A stretch of DNA of 64,000 nucleotides, from the NCBI RefSeq assembly GCF_003058365.1, contig NZ_CP028858.1:434001-498000 (forward strand). Reading direction: 5' to 3'. The stretch's first letter is position 1. Every line of letters starts with the position of its first letter. The translations under genes and the position numbers were made by a program. The notes below the pieces were generated by a model, which saw only the letters and a program-made list of their open reading frames with translations, did not search any database and was not told where the DNA came from. This DNA is from Halococcoides cellulosivorans. Lineage in GTDB: Archaea; Halobacteriota; Halobacteria; Halobacteriales; Haloarculaceae. Below are positions 50,916 to 59,330 of the stretch, in pieces.

Positions 50916-52493
50916 ATGACGGTCATCGTAACGGACGCACTCGATTCGTCCGGCCAAGACCGCCTGCGTGACGCAGGCCACTCGATCGAGGTCGTGCCGG
51001 CCGGGGATCGCGCGGCGCTGATCGACGCGCTGCCCGGCGCGTCGGGACTCGTCGTCGGTGCCGACCAGACGGTCGACGCCGACGTGATCGACGCGTCCGA
51101 CGCGCTCGCCGTGATCGGCGTGCTCGGCGTCGACGTGACGAACGTGGACGTCGAGGCCGCCACCGATCGGGGCGTGCTCGTCACGACCGCGCCACGAGCG
51201 TCGGTCCGGGCGGTCGCGGAGTTCGCCGTCGGGATGACGTTCGCGACGGCCCGAAAGATCCCCCAGGGCCACCGTCGTCTGCGGGGTGGCGAGTGGGCCA
51301 AAGGCCCGATCATCGGCCACGAACTCGACGGCAAGACGCTCGGCGTCCTCGGTCTCGACGAGGTCGGCCAGGAGATCGCGAGTCGCCTCGCCGGTCTCGA
51401 CATGGACGTGATCGCCTTCGATCCGGGCGCGGACGACGACCAGGCCCGCCGGATCGGCGCGACACTCGTCGACGACCTGGCGACGGTGCTGGAGACGGCG
51501 GACATCCTCTCCGTCCACGAGGGTCGCGGCGAGATTCCGGCACTCGACGCCGACGACTTCGACGCGCTCGCGGGTGGCTATCTCGTCGACGTGACCGGCG
51601 GGGCGGCGATCGACGAACCCGCACTCGCTGATGCCGTCGACGACGGCGTGCTCGAAGGCGCGGCGCTCGACGCCTTCGAGACGACACCGCTGCCCGCGGA
51701 CAGCCCGCTGCGTGAGGTCGAAAACGTCATCACGACGCCCGAACTCGCGACCGAGGCGCGCCCCGCGCCGACGGGCGCGGCCCGGCGTATCGCGGAGACG
51801 GTCGTCGACGCGCTCGCCGGCGAGCGCGTCCCGCAGGCGCTCAACACGCCATCGATCCCCGAAGACCGGTATCCGACCGTCGAACCGTACGCCGATCTGG
51901 CCGAGACGGCCGGCCGGATCGCCGTCCAGTTGCTCGCGGAGTCGGCCGACGGGATCACCATCTCCTTTGCGGGGCCCGTGGCCGACGAAGAGATCGACAT
52001 CGCCGCCGTGGCTGGCCTGACGGGCGCACTCGACGCGCTGGGGTACGACGCGACCGACGCCAACGCCCACGCGGTGGCCGCCGACGCGGGCGTCGACGTC
52101 TCTGTCGAGACCGCGAGCGAGGCCCAGGACTTCCGGAATCTCGTGACCGTCACCGCGACGGCGGACGACGAGTCCGCGAGCGTCAGCGGGACGCAGTTTG
52201 CCGACGGCGAGAGCCGGATCGTCAGAATCGCGGACTATCGCGTCGAGATCGTGCCCTACGGCACGATGATGCTCGTCCACAACGACGACGCGCCGGGCGT
52301 GATCGGCACGATCGGGACGATCCTCGGTGAGCACGAGGTCAACATCGCGGGCATGTTCAACAGCCGCGAGACCGTCGGCGGCGACTCGCTGACGGTGTAC
52401 AACCTCGACGAACGCCCCTCCGACGACCTGGTCAGTGAGATCCTCGCGGACGACCGCGTCGAGGACCTCGATCTGGTCTCGCTGGATCTCTGA
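50916..52493 (+). CDS. serA: SerA-like (phosphoglycerate dehydrogenase) protein lacking catalytic residues
   Basis: A 525-residue protein with full SerA architecture: split substrate domain, nucleotide domain (about 100-285), intervening regulatory domain and C-terminal ACT domain (MMLVHNDDAPGVIGTIGTIL). All three catalytic positions differ. The Arg of V-N-x-x-R-G-G is Gly228 (VDVTGGAAID). The Glu before Pro is Thr257 (FETTPLP). The His of TPHLGAST is Glu276 (TTPELATEA). The NAD loop GLGxxG reads GLDEVG (Asp148), and the substrate-binding Arg-Ser of the N-terminus is also gone. The ACT domain is intact. It may be a regulatory pseudoenzyme rather than the serine-pathway enzyme. Confidence 0.75.
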   Translation: MTVIVTDALDSSGQDRLRDAGHSIEVVPAGDRAALIDALPGASGLVVGADQTVDADVIDASDALAVIGVLGVDVTNVDVEAATDRGVLVTTAPRASVRAVAEFAVGMTFATARKIPQGHRRLRGGEWAKGPIIGHELDGKTLGVLGLDEVGQEIASRLAGLDMDVIAFDPGADDDQARRIGATLVDDLATVLETADILSVHEGRGEIPALDADDFDALAGGYLVDVTGGAAIDEPALADAVDDGVLEGAALDAFETTPLPADSPLREVENVITTPELATEARPAPTGAARRIAETVVDALAGERVPQALNTPSIPEDRYPTVEPYADLAETAGRIAVQLLAESADGITISFAGPVADEEIDIAAVAGLTGALDALGYDATDANAHAVAADAGVDVSVETASEAQDFRNLVTVTATADDESASVSGTQFADGESRIVRIADYRVEIVPYGTMMLVHNDDAPGVIGTIGTILGEHEVNIAGMFNSRETVGGDSLTVYNLDERPSDDLVSEILADDRVEDLDLVSLDL

Positions 52494-52624
52494 GGGGGCT
52501 GTTAACTCCCCGGCGGACGCCGATTCGCCACGCTCGCCGCTCGAAAACACTGGATCGCTTTAGCGACGGAATCGGTCGTTCGAGGTCCCCCCCGGACCCC
52601 TGGTGTGGACTCGCTCGTCGCGAT

Positions 52625-52969
52625 TTACTGGGCGGGCGGCGCGGTGACCTCACCCATCGACCGCTTGACCTGCAGGGCCGCACTCGCGGCCAGGCCGCGC
52701 GCGAACTCCTGGCGTTTCTCGGCGTCGATCTCGATACCGTCCTCCGGGTTGTACCCACCGCTGATGGGAGCGCCGACCGGTGGCTGGACGGCGACGGTCG
52801 CGAGCGGACCGTCAGAGCCGTCGGTCAACTCCGAGCCGACCACGAACTCGCCGGGCAAGAGGTCGCGAGTCGCGGCGGCGACGGATTCGATCTCGCGCCG
52901 AAGCCGATCCCGCTCGGCGGGCGAGAGCGTGACGTCGTCATCGTCTTCGAACGACACGTTTCCATACAT
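52625..52969 (-). CDS. DUF5811 family protein
   Basis: A 114-residue haloarchaeal protein (MYGNVSFEDDDDVTLSPAER, RDLLPGEFVVGSELTDG, ATVAVQPPVGAPISGGY, GLAASAALQVKRSMG). It is acidic and soluble with no enzymatic motif. It lies just downstream of the arginine decarboxylase gene on the same strand (28-bp gap), an arrangement that suggests co-transcription. No function is known. Confidence 0.72.
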   Translation of the reverse strand: MYGNVSFEDDDDVTLSPAERDRLRREIESVAAATRDLLPGEFVVGSELTDGSDGPLATVAVQPPVGAPISGGYNPEDGIEIDAEKRQEFARGLAASAALQVKRSMGEVTAPPAQ

Positions 52970-52997
52970 CGGTTCTTCAAACGTACGCGAGAACCGC

Positions 52998-53507
52998 TTA
53001 TAAGTCTCCCGCCCTGGGCGAACGACCGAGCAGGGAGTGGGCCCGCCCGACTGCCGCGAGCACGACCGCCGCGCCGACCGCCGATCCGGGGTCGGCCCGC
53101 GAAGTGACGACCGTCGGGTCGCCGTCCCAGTCGCGATCCGGCCGGATCGCCCGGGCGTGGGCGATGCCCTCGCGGACGCGTCGTTCGACCGCCGCGGGGT
53201 CCGGACCCTCCTCCTCGTAGAACACGCCCGCTCCCGAGGCGGTGCGGTCCCATCCGACCGCCGCGCCTACGGGCCGATCGGCGTCGGGCGCGACCGTGGC
53301 CGACGCGCGGACGACGCACAATCCGCCGCCGATCGGGCCGAGATCCGGGAGGCGCTCACAGCGCTCGATGGTCGCGTCGGGCGGCACGACAGACGAGAGG
53401 TCGATCAGATTGTAGTCGTGGGCGTCGACCGCCGCGAGCGCGTCGTCGAACGCGGCGGTGTGGGTCGGACCGCGCCCCGTCGCGGCGACCACCCTGATCG
53501 ATGCCAT
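52998..53507 (-). CDS. pdaD: Pyruvoyl-dependent arginine decarboxylase
   Basis: A 169-residue proenzyme that self-cleaves at the Ser-Ser in NLIDLSSVVPPDA, creating a beta chain and a pyruvoyl-bearing alpha chain. GPIGGGLCVVRASATVAP and ASGAGVFYEEEG belong to the active-site region. It makes agmatine from arginine, needed in archaea for agmatidine in tRNA-Ile2 and for polyamines. Met at 53507 gives the family start RVVAATGRGPT. It is divergent from glmS, with 80 bp to the glmS leader ORF. Confidence 0.9.
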   Translation of the reverse strand: MASIRVVAATGRGPTHTAAFDDALAAVDAHDYNLIDLSSVVPPDATIERCERLPDLGPIGGGLCVVRASATVAPDADRPVGAAVGWDRTASGAGVFYEEEGPDPAAVERRVREGIAHARAIRPDRDWDGDPTVVTSRADPGSAVGAAVVLAAVGRAHSLLGRSPRAGDL

Positions 53508-53558
53508 ACAGAGGGTGGGCGATCGGGCCCGGAAGCCGTTTCGGTTCGCCCCGGCAGG

Positions 53559-53565
53559 CCTAAGC
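53559..53565 (+). promoter_or_regulatory. TATA-like element of glmS
   Basis: The sequence cctaagc is centred 26 nt before the leader-ORF ATG at 53588 and 82 nt before the glmS ATG. The same heptamer precedes carS at the same spacing from its ATG. Confidence 0.5.
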
Positions 53566-53587
53566 CGCGAGCGGCCCTGGCCGGCCC

Positions 53588-53644
53588 ATGCACGACTCGA
53601 TGGACGCGCGGGGGCCGTCGTCCACGCCGCCGGAGGGCCCGTGA
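53588..53644 (+). CDS. Leader ORF of glmS (18 codons)
   Basis: A possible leaderless ORF reading MHDSMDARGPSSTPPEGP, whose TGA stop overlaps the glmS ATG in the form TGATG. It begins where transcription is expected, 26 nt after the TATA-like element. The overlap would allow terminating ribosomes to start glmS directly, coupling the two. The peptide has no recognised homologue. It may act only in cis or may be a chance frame in the glmS leader. Confidence 0.42.
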   Translation: MHDSMDARGPSSTPPEGP

Positions 53645-55449
53645 TGTGCGGGATCGTCGCTGTCGTCGGCGCGGGCGATCGCACCCGCGAGATCGTCCTC
53701 GACGGCCTCGATCGCCTCGAATACCGGGGCTACGACTCGGCGGGCCTCGCGATCGGCGACGACACACTCCACGTCCGCCGTCGGGCGGGCCCGGTCGCCG
53801 ACCCCCGCGCGGTCGCGGACGCGGTCCCCGCCGCTGGCTCCGTGGGGATCGGCCACACCCGCTGGAGCACGCACGGCCCGCCGACCGAGGCGAACGCCCA
53901 CCCACAGGTGGACTGCACGGATCGGGTCGCGGTCGTCCACAACGGCGTGATCGAGAACGCCCCGACGCTCCGGCAAACGCTCGACGCCGCGGGCCATAGC
54001 ATCGAGGGCGAGACCGACACGGCGGTCGTCCCACACCTGATCGAGGACGCTCTGGCCGAGGGCCACGACCCCACGGCGGCGGTCCGGGCCGCGACGGACC
54101 GCCTCGACGGGCAGTTCGCGTTCGTCGTCGCGATCGCCGGGTTCGAGGGCGTCGTCGGCGTGCGCCGTGGGTCGCCGCTGGTCGTCGGGATCGACGCCCC
54201 GCTCACGCTCGCGAGTGACGTGCCCGCGATCAGGCCCTTTACCGATCGGGTCTGTCATCTCGCGGACGGCGACGTGGTGTGTGTCCGGCCCGACGGCTAC
54301 GCGATCACCGCGATCGACGGCACGCCGCGCGAGCGCCCGGTCGAGACCGTCGACTGGGAGTCGGGCGCGACCGGACTGGGCGCGTACGACTCGTATATGC
54401 GCAAGGAGATCGACGAGCAGCCACGCGTCCTCGGCCAGGCGCTCGCGGGTCGGATCGACGGCGACCGGGTCGACTCCGCGATCGACGGTGATCGCGTCAC
54501 GCTCGACTCCGCGATCGACGACCCGAGCGAGGTGCTGCTCGTCGCGGCGGGGTCGAGCCACCGCGCCGCGAGTGTCGCCGCCCGACGATTCCGCGCGGCG
54601 AGCGTGCCCGCCCAGGCGGCGATCGCCAGCGAGGTCGCGACCGATCCGCCGCCGATCGACGACGCCCTCGTCGTCGCGGTCACCCAGAGCGGCGAGACCG
54701 CCGACACGCTCGCGGCGCTCGCGGCGGTCACGGACCGCGCTGCGACGACCGTCGCGGTGACGAACGCCCCGCATGCGTCGATTTCCCGGGCCGTCGATTT
54801 CACCCTGCCCGTGCGAGCGGGCCCGGAGGTCAGCGTCGCGGCGACCAAAAGCGTCACCGCGTCGCTGGTCACGCTCGAACTGCTCGTCCAGGCGGTGACC
54901 GGTCCCGAGCAGAGCGTCCTCGACGCGCTCCGCGCGCTCCCCGACCAGGTCCAGCACGTCCTCGCGGAGAGTGCGGCCGCGAGCGTCGCGCGCTCGCTCA
55001 CCGACGGCGATTCGTACGTCTTCCTCGGGCGGGGCCTGCAGGTCCCGATCGCCAAAGAGGGCGCGCTCAAGACGACCGAACTCACGTACGCGCCCGCGCA
55101 GGGCTTTCCCGCCGGCGAGTTCAAACACGGCCCGCTCGCGCTCGTCAGCGAGTCGACGCCCGTGATCGCGCTCGTCACCGGCGACGGCGTTCACGCCGAA
55201 AAATGCGTGACGAACGTCCGTGAGATCGCGTCGCGTGGCGCACCGATCGTCGCGATCACCGACGGGCGCACCGACGCGGGCGACCCGAGCGTCGTTGATC
55301 ACACCCTCTCGATCCCGGCGGCCCCACAGCCCGCGGCGGCGATCCTCGCGACCGTCCAGACCCAACTGCTGGCCTATCACCTCGCACGCGAACTGGACCG
55401 CCCGATCGACCGCCCCCGGCATCTCGCGAAAAGCGTCACCGTCGAGTGA
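53644..55449 (+). CDS. glmS: Glutamine--fructose-6-phosphate aminotransferase (isomerizing)
   Basis: A 601-residue enzyme making glucosamine-6-phosphate, the entry to amino sugars for surface glycans. The glutaminase half starts MCGIVAVVG with nucleophile Cys2, and contains RLEYRGYDSAGLA and GHTRWSTHGPPTEANAHPQ. The isomerase half has two SIS domains (VAVTQSGETADTLAAL and FLGRGLQVPIAKEGALK) and the C-terminal HLAKSVTVE. An unusual repeated linker (DGDRVDSAIDGDRVTLDSAI) lies between the halves. The start must be 53644 because Cys2 has to be exposed after Met removal. Its last codons are duplicated downstream. Confidence 0.95.
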   Translation: MCGIVAVVGAGDRTREIVLDGLDRLEYRGYDSAGLAIGDDTLHVRRRAGPVADPRAVADAVPAAGSVGIGHTRWSTHGPPTEANAHPQVDCTDRVAVVHNGVIENAPTLRQTLDAAGHSIEGETDTAVVPHLIEDALAEGHDPTAAVRAATDRLDGQFAFVVAIAGFEGVVGVRRGSPLVVGIDAPLTLASDVPAIRPFTDRVCHLADGDVVCVRPDGYAITAIDGTPRERPVETVDWESGATGLGAYDSYMRKEIDEQPRVLGQALAGRIDGDRVDSAIDGDRVTLDSAIDDPSEVLLVAAGSSHRAASVAARRFRAASVPAQAAIASEVATDPPPIDDALVVAVTQSGETADTLAALAAVTDRAATTVAVTNAPHASISRAVDFTLPVRAGPEVSVAATKSVTASLVTLELLVQAVTGPEQSVLDALRALPDQVQHVLAESAAASVARSLTDGDSYVFLGRGLQVPIAKEGALKTTELTYAPAQGFPAGEFKHGPLALVSESTPVIALVTGDGVHAEKCVTNVREIASRGAPIVAITDGRTDAGDPSVVDHTLSIPAAPQPAAAILATVQTQLLAYHLARELDRPIDRPRHLAKSVTVE

Positions 55450-55489
55450 CTGCCGCCGGCCGGCGTCACCGTCGAGCGACTGCCGCCGG
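55433..55489 (+). repeat. Tandem duplication across the glmS stop codon
   Basis: A 27-nt stretch covering the last four glmS codons, the stop and the following bases (55433-55459) is repeated at 55463-55489 with a single T-to-C change. That change turns the second stop codon into CGA. The period is 30 nt. Confidence 0.75.
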
Positions 55490-55525
55490 GCGAACGTCTT
55501 TGGGCGTGCCCGCCGATCCCTCCCT

Positions 55526-56743
55526 ATGACCACCGTGACGGCCGGCGACCTCCCGATCGGGCCCGGCCACCCGCCCCGGATCGTCGGCGTGTTGAACGTG
55601 AGCGAACGCTCACCCTACGATCCCAGCGTCCACACCGATCCCGCGAGCGCGGCCGATCACGCCGCCGATCTCGCCGCGGCCGGTGCCGACGTGATCGATA
55701 TCGGCCTCGAATCCGCGAATCGGCGGTACGAGACGCTCTCGGCCGCCGAAGAGTGTGAGCGCCTAGAGGTCGCGCTGGGCGTCGTCGACCGTGTCGACGC
55801 CGACGTCGCCTTCTCGATCGAGACCCGCTACGCCGAGGTCGCCGCTGCCGCCCTCGACGGGGGGTTCGACATGGTGAACGATATCTGTGGGTTTGCCGAC
55901 CCGGAGATGGCCCCCGTCTGCAGAGAGCGCGACGCGCCCGTCGTGACGATGGCCGGCCCGGACGACCTCGACCGCCCTGGCGTCGTCGAGGCCATCGACT
56001 GGGCGAGCGAGCGCTCGCCCGCGTGGGCCGAGCAGGCAGATCACGTCGATCGGACCGTCGCCGCGCTCGAACGCGACCCGCTGACCGAGCAGACGATCGT
56101 CGATCCCGCCTTCGGGCGCTGGTCGGACGCCCAGACGCTCGATCAGGACCGCGCGCTGCTCGCCCGCCTCGGCGAACTCCGCGCGCTCGATCGCCCCATT
56201 CTGGTCTCGTTGCACCGCAAATCGTTCCTCCGGGAGTTGTGTGACCGCTCGACCGAGGACGCACTCCCCGTGAGTCTGGCGGCGACCGCACTCGCGGTCG
56301 CCCGCGGTGCGGACATGATCCGAACCCACGACGTGCAGGCGACCGCCGACGCCGCGACCGTCGGCGCGGCGTTTGCGGCCGCGCCGGCCCAGGCCCCCGG
56401 CCGCGACGTTCGCGAGCGTCTCGTCCGGTCAGTCGACGCGGCCGAACGCGAGTGTCGCCGCGTCGGGGCCGACCCCGTGAGTGCACCCGAAATGGTCGCC
56501 CGGACGATCGAACTCGACGTGGACGCGTCGGCACGCGAGCGCCTCGCCGCGGCCGCCCCGTCGGCGGGCGTGACCGTCGCCGCTGGCTCCGACGGGACAC
56601 TCCTCAGCGGGTCGCCCGCGGCGTTCCAGCGTCTGGCCGATCGGGTCGACGCGCCTGCGGGCCTCGCGAGCGACCTCGCGTGGATCGCTGACACGCTCGC
56701 GACACCGACCGACCGCCCGGAGTCGGTCGTCTCGATCGAGTGA
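55526..56743 (+). CDS. folP: Dihydropteroate synthase, divergent, with C-terminal extension
   Basis: A 405-residue TIM-barrel protein; bacterial DHPS is about 270-280. GVLNVSERSPYDPS stands where DHPS loop 1 normally reads NVTPDSFSDGG, and DIGLESANRR replaces the pABA-loop DIGGESTRPG. The Lys in LVSLHRKSFL and the final RxH in IRTHDVQ are kept. About 120 extra residues follow the barrel (from about 290), without a recognised domain. A gtctttg element 28 nt upstream supports ATG 55526. It is translationally coupled to mptE (TGATG), so it belongs to pterin/folate synthesis, but it may use a variant acceptor. Confidence 0.78.
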   Translation: MTTVTAGDLPIGPGHPPRIVGVLNVSERSPYDPSVHTDPASAADHAADLAAAGADVIDIGLESANRRYETLSAAEECERLEVALGVVDRVDADVAFSIETRYAEVAAAALDGGFDMVNDICGFADPEMAPVCRERDAPVVTMAGPDDLDRPGVVEAIDWASERSPAWAEQADHVDRTVAALERDPLTEQTIVDPAFGRWSDAQTLDQDRALLARLGELRALDRPILVSLHRKSFLRELCDRSTEDALPVSLAATALAVARGADMIRTHDVQATADAATVGAAFAAAPAQAPGRDVRERLVRSVDAAERECRRVGADPVSAPEMVARTIELDVDASARERLAAAAPSAGVTVAAGSDGTLLSGSPAAFQRLADRVDAPAGLASDLAWIADTLATPTDRPESVVSIE

Positions 56744-57438
56744 TGGAGTTCGACACCTGGGCCCCCGTCTACGAGGCGATCCGGGCCGACTTCGGGTTCG
56801 ACCGTGACGCCGACCGGGCCGCTCGTGACCGTCTCGGCGCGCTGGCCGACGGGGCCGACCCCCGGGCCGCGCTGCCCACTCTCGACGCGGTGGTCGCTAT
56901 CGTCGGGCCAGCGGGCGATCCGGTCGCGGAGTGTCGCGCTCTGGACCCCGATCACGTCGTCGCCGTCTCCACGGCGACGAGCGCGCTCCGCGAGGCCGAC
57001 GTTCCGATCGATCTGGTCGTGACCGACCTCGACGGGACGCCCCACGCGGTGCTCGCGGCCGCGACCGACGGCGTTCCGGTCGCCGTTCACGCCCACGGCG
57101 ACAACCGCGCGGCGATCGACCGCTGGGTCCCCCAGTTCCCGATCGACCGACTGGTTCCGACCACGCAGGTCCGCCCGCGCCCCCCGGTCGTGAATCTCGG
57201 TGGGTTCACCGACGGCGATCGCGCCGCGTTCGCCGCCGATCACTGCGGGGCCGAACGCCTTCGATTTCCGGGGTGGGACCTCGACCACCCGGTCGACGCC
57301 GCCACGGACTCGGTGAAGGCGCGCAAACTCGACTGGGCGGCCCGCCTGCTCGCCTGGCTCGAACGGCGTCGTGGCGAGCAGTTTTCCGTTCTCGACGGGC
57401 GACGCGAGGCGCTCGATCTGCCCGATTCGATCGCCTGA
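56743..57438 (+). CDS. mptE: 6-hydroxymethylpterin diphosphokinase (MptE-like)
   Basis: A 231-residue archaeal HPPK of the MptE/DUF115 type, unrelated to bacterial FolK. It makes 6-hydroxymethyl-dihydropterin diphosphate, the substrate of the DHPS encoded just before it. Motifs are DHVVAVSTATSAL, IDLVVTDLDGTPHAV, VPVAVHAHGDNRAAID and PPVVNLGGFTDGDRAAF. The C-terminal KARKLDWAARLLAWL is typical. The ATG shares a base with the folP stop codon, fixing the start at 56743. Confidence 0.9.
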   Translation: MEFDTWAPVYEAIRADFGFDRDADRAARDRLGALADGADPRAALPTLDAVVAIVGPAGDPVAECRALDPDHVVAVSTATSALREADVPIDLVVTDLDGTPHAVLAAATDGVPVAVHAHGDNRAAIDRWVPQFPIDRLVPTTQVRPRPPVVNLGGFTDGDRAAFAADHCGAERLRFPGWDLDHPVDAATDSVKARKLDWAARLLAWLERRRGEQFSVLDGRREALDLPDSIA

Positions 57439-57480
57439 CTCCGAGGATCGATCGCTGCTTTGCGCTCGCGGTCTGATCAG

Positions 57481-58107
57481 TTACTCGCTCGACTCGCGAG
57501 GCTCCCCGTCGGTATCGACCCGAACGGTGAGATAGCGCGCGAACTGGAGGATGGCCGCCGCGAGCAGGCCGAACCCCAGCGGGTACGCCAACCCGTACAG
57601 GGCGGCCTGAACGGTGTCGACCGAGACGGCGGTCCCGCCGGTCGTCGTCGAGGTGACGAGCAGACTCCCGAACGTCGAGACGGTGGCGTAGCCAGCGGCG
57701 ACCGAGAGCGCCGCGAACAGCGCGTCTTCGGGCGCGCCGTCGCGCCGCCCCGATCGGAGCGTCGCGACACCGCCCGCGCACAGGCTGACGACCATCGGAA
57801 TCGCGCTGTAGGCGGCGAACTTCGCCGTCGAGATGCTCGCCTGATCGAGCGCCATGATCGAGACGCTCTCACCGACGGCGGGGACGTGGTGGGCGCTGTA
57901 GGTCAGAAAGCCGACGTAGGTCAACAGCGGCCCGGCGCCGAGATCGATCGCGTCGGCGGTGAGCACGACCAGGAGGAGTGTCAGGACGTACGTCGCGATC
58001 ATCGCGCCCGCCCCGATCGCCACCGATTCCCCGACGTCGAACGTTCGGGCCCGCTCGCGGAGGGCCTCGACCGACCCCGATCGCGGGTCCCGTTCGGAGG
58101 TTGCCAT
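57481..58107 (-). CDS. Five-span membrane protein of unknown function
   Basis: A 208-residue protein with a soluble acidic N-terminus (about 30 residues) and roughly five hydrophobic segments (AIGAGAMIATYVLTLLLVVL, AAYSAIPMVVSLCAGGVATL, ALFAALSVAAGYATVSTFGS and others). No transport or enzymatic motif is visible. Similar uncharacterised membrane proteins are common in haloarchaea. It is divergent from taw2, with 85 bp between the starts. Confidence 0.6.
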   Translation of the reverse strand: MATSERDPRSGSVEALRERARTFDVGESVAIGAGAMIATYVLTLLLVVLTADAIDLGAGPLLTYVGFLTYSAHHVPAVGESVSIMALDQASISTAKFAAYSAIPMVVSLCAGGVATLRSGRRDGAPEDALFAALSVAAGYATVSTFGSLLVTSTTTGGTAVSVDTVQAALYGLAYPLGFGLLAAAILQFARYLTVRVDTDGEPRESSE

Positions 58108-58192
58108 GGGGACACCAACCACGAACGCGCGCAAAAGCGTTCTGGCGGGTGCGATCGCAACGGTTTCGGCCTCACCGATCGAACCCGCGGCG

Positions 58193-59188
58193 ATGAGCGA
58201 GCTCGCGGTCGTCGTCGCGAAGCCCCGTGCCGAGTCGGTCATCGAGGCGTGCCGCGAGGCGGGCGTCTACGACGCGGATCGAGCGGTCCGCGAACACGGC
58301 CCCGACGCCGTTGCGATTCCAGTCACCGAGGTTCCGGACGTTCCCCATCGCGAGGTCGTCCAGCAGGCCGGGCCGGCCCGCGAGCGCACGCTCGACGACC
58401 GGTTGCGGGCGCGGGGCTGGACCGACGACGAGATCGAGCGCGCGCCCGGGTCGTGGGCCGTCCTCGGGTCGGTCATCCTCGTCGAGATGGGCGACGCTCC
58501 TCGTCCCGCAGAATGCGGCGCAGCACTCCTGGATCTGCACCACGAGGCCGACACCGTCGTCGATCGCGATTCGATCGACGGGCCACATCGCGAACCGTCG
58601 GTCGAGGTGATCGCGGGCACGGGTGACACCGCTGTCGTCCACCGCGAACACGGGATCGCGTACGCGTTCGACGTTCGCGATGTCATGTTCTCGCCGGGGA
58701 ACAAAGCCGAACGGGCGCGCATGGGCGAAGTGGTCGAACCGGGCGAGGAAGTACTCGACATGTTCGCCGGCATCGGCTACTTTTCGCTGCCGATGGCCGC
58801 CGGCGGCGCGGGCGTCACCGCCGTCGAGCGCAATCCCGACGCCTTCCGCTACCTCCTGGAGAACACCCGGTTGAACGACCTCGACGACCGGATCGCGCCC
58901 TATCGCGCGGACTGTCGCGATGTCGCGCCGCGTGTGGCCGCCGACCGTGTGGTGATGGGCCACTACGACGCCCACGAGTACCTCGACGTGGCGCTCGACG
59001 CGCTCGTGCCCGGTGGCGTCGTCCACTACCACGAGACGACACCCGTCGCAGTCGGCCTCACGCGCCCGATCGAGCGTCTCGAATCGGCCGCCGCACGAGA
59101 CCGGACGATCGAGGTGCTCGATCACCACCGGGTGAAATCGTACAGCGAAGGCGTCGATCACCTCGTCGTCGACGCCCGGATCGACTGA
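58193..59188 (+). CDS. taw2: tRNA(Phe) wyosine pathway enzyme Taw2 (Trm5/Tyw2 family)
   Basis: A 331-residue protein with a Trm5/Tyw2 Rossmann domain. It transfers the aminocarboxypropyl group of SAM to demethylwyosine at position 37 of tRNA-Phe. The N-terminal half holds HHEADTVVDRDSI; motif I is VLDMFAGIGYFSLPMA and motif II TAVERNPDAFRYLLENTRLN. The segment MGHYDAHEYLDVAL followed by GGVVHYHETTP replaces the NxPY motif of Trm5 methyltransferases and is the Taw2-type signature. Trm5 and Taw1 are not in the window. Confidence 0.88.
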   Translation: MSELAVVVAKPRAESVIEACREAGVYDADRAVREHGPDAVAIPVTEVPDVPHREVVQQAGPARERTLDDRLRARGWTDDEIERAPGSWAVLGSVILVEMGDAPRPAECGAALLDLHHEADTVVDRDSIDGPHREPSVEVIAGTGDTAVVHREHGIAYAFDVRDVMFSPGNKAERARMGEVVEPGEEVLDMFAGIGYFSLPMAAGGAGVTAVERNPDAFRYLLENTRLNDLDDRIAPYRADCRDVAPRVAADRVVMGHYDAHEYLDVALDALVPGGVVHYHETTPVAVGLTRPIERLESAAARDRTIEVLDHHRVKSYSEGVDHLVVDARID

Positions 59189-59295
59189 GTTCGGGGCCAC
59201 GCCACGACCGATGCGATCGACTGCGTCGATCTGTCACGGCTCTCCGAGATCTACCTGTTCCGCGACGGTCACGATCCACTCCCGGAAGTACTTAA

Positions 59296-59306
59296 TTTTA
59301 TATATA
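59296..59306 (+). promoter_or_regulatory. TATA box of the FN3-dockerin gene
   Basis: The strong AT element ttttatatata is centred about 29 nt before the ATG at 59331. The surrounding 60 bp are unusually AT-rich for this genome. Confidence 0.65.
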
Positions 59307-59330
59307 GTCATATTGTAGCTGAACAATACT

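Noticed and set aside
53560-55533. Antisense open frame of about 650 codons over glmS
   Set aside because: Shadow of glmS; the predicted product is low-complexity Arg/Asp/Gly with no family motif.
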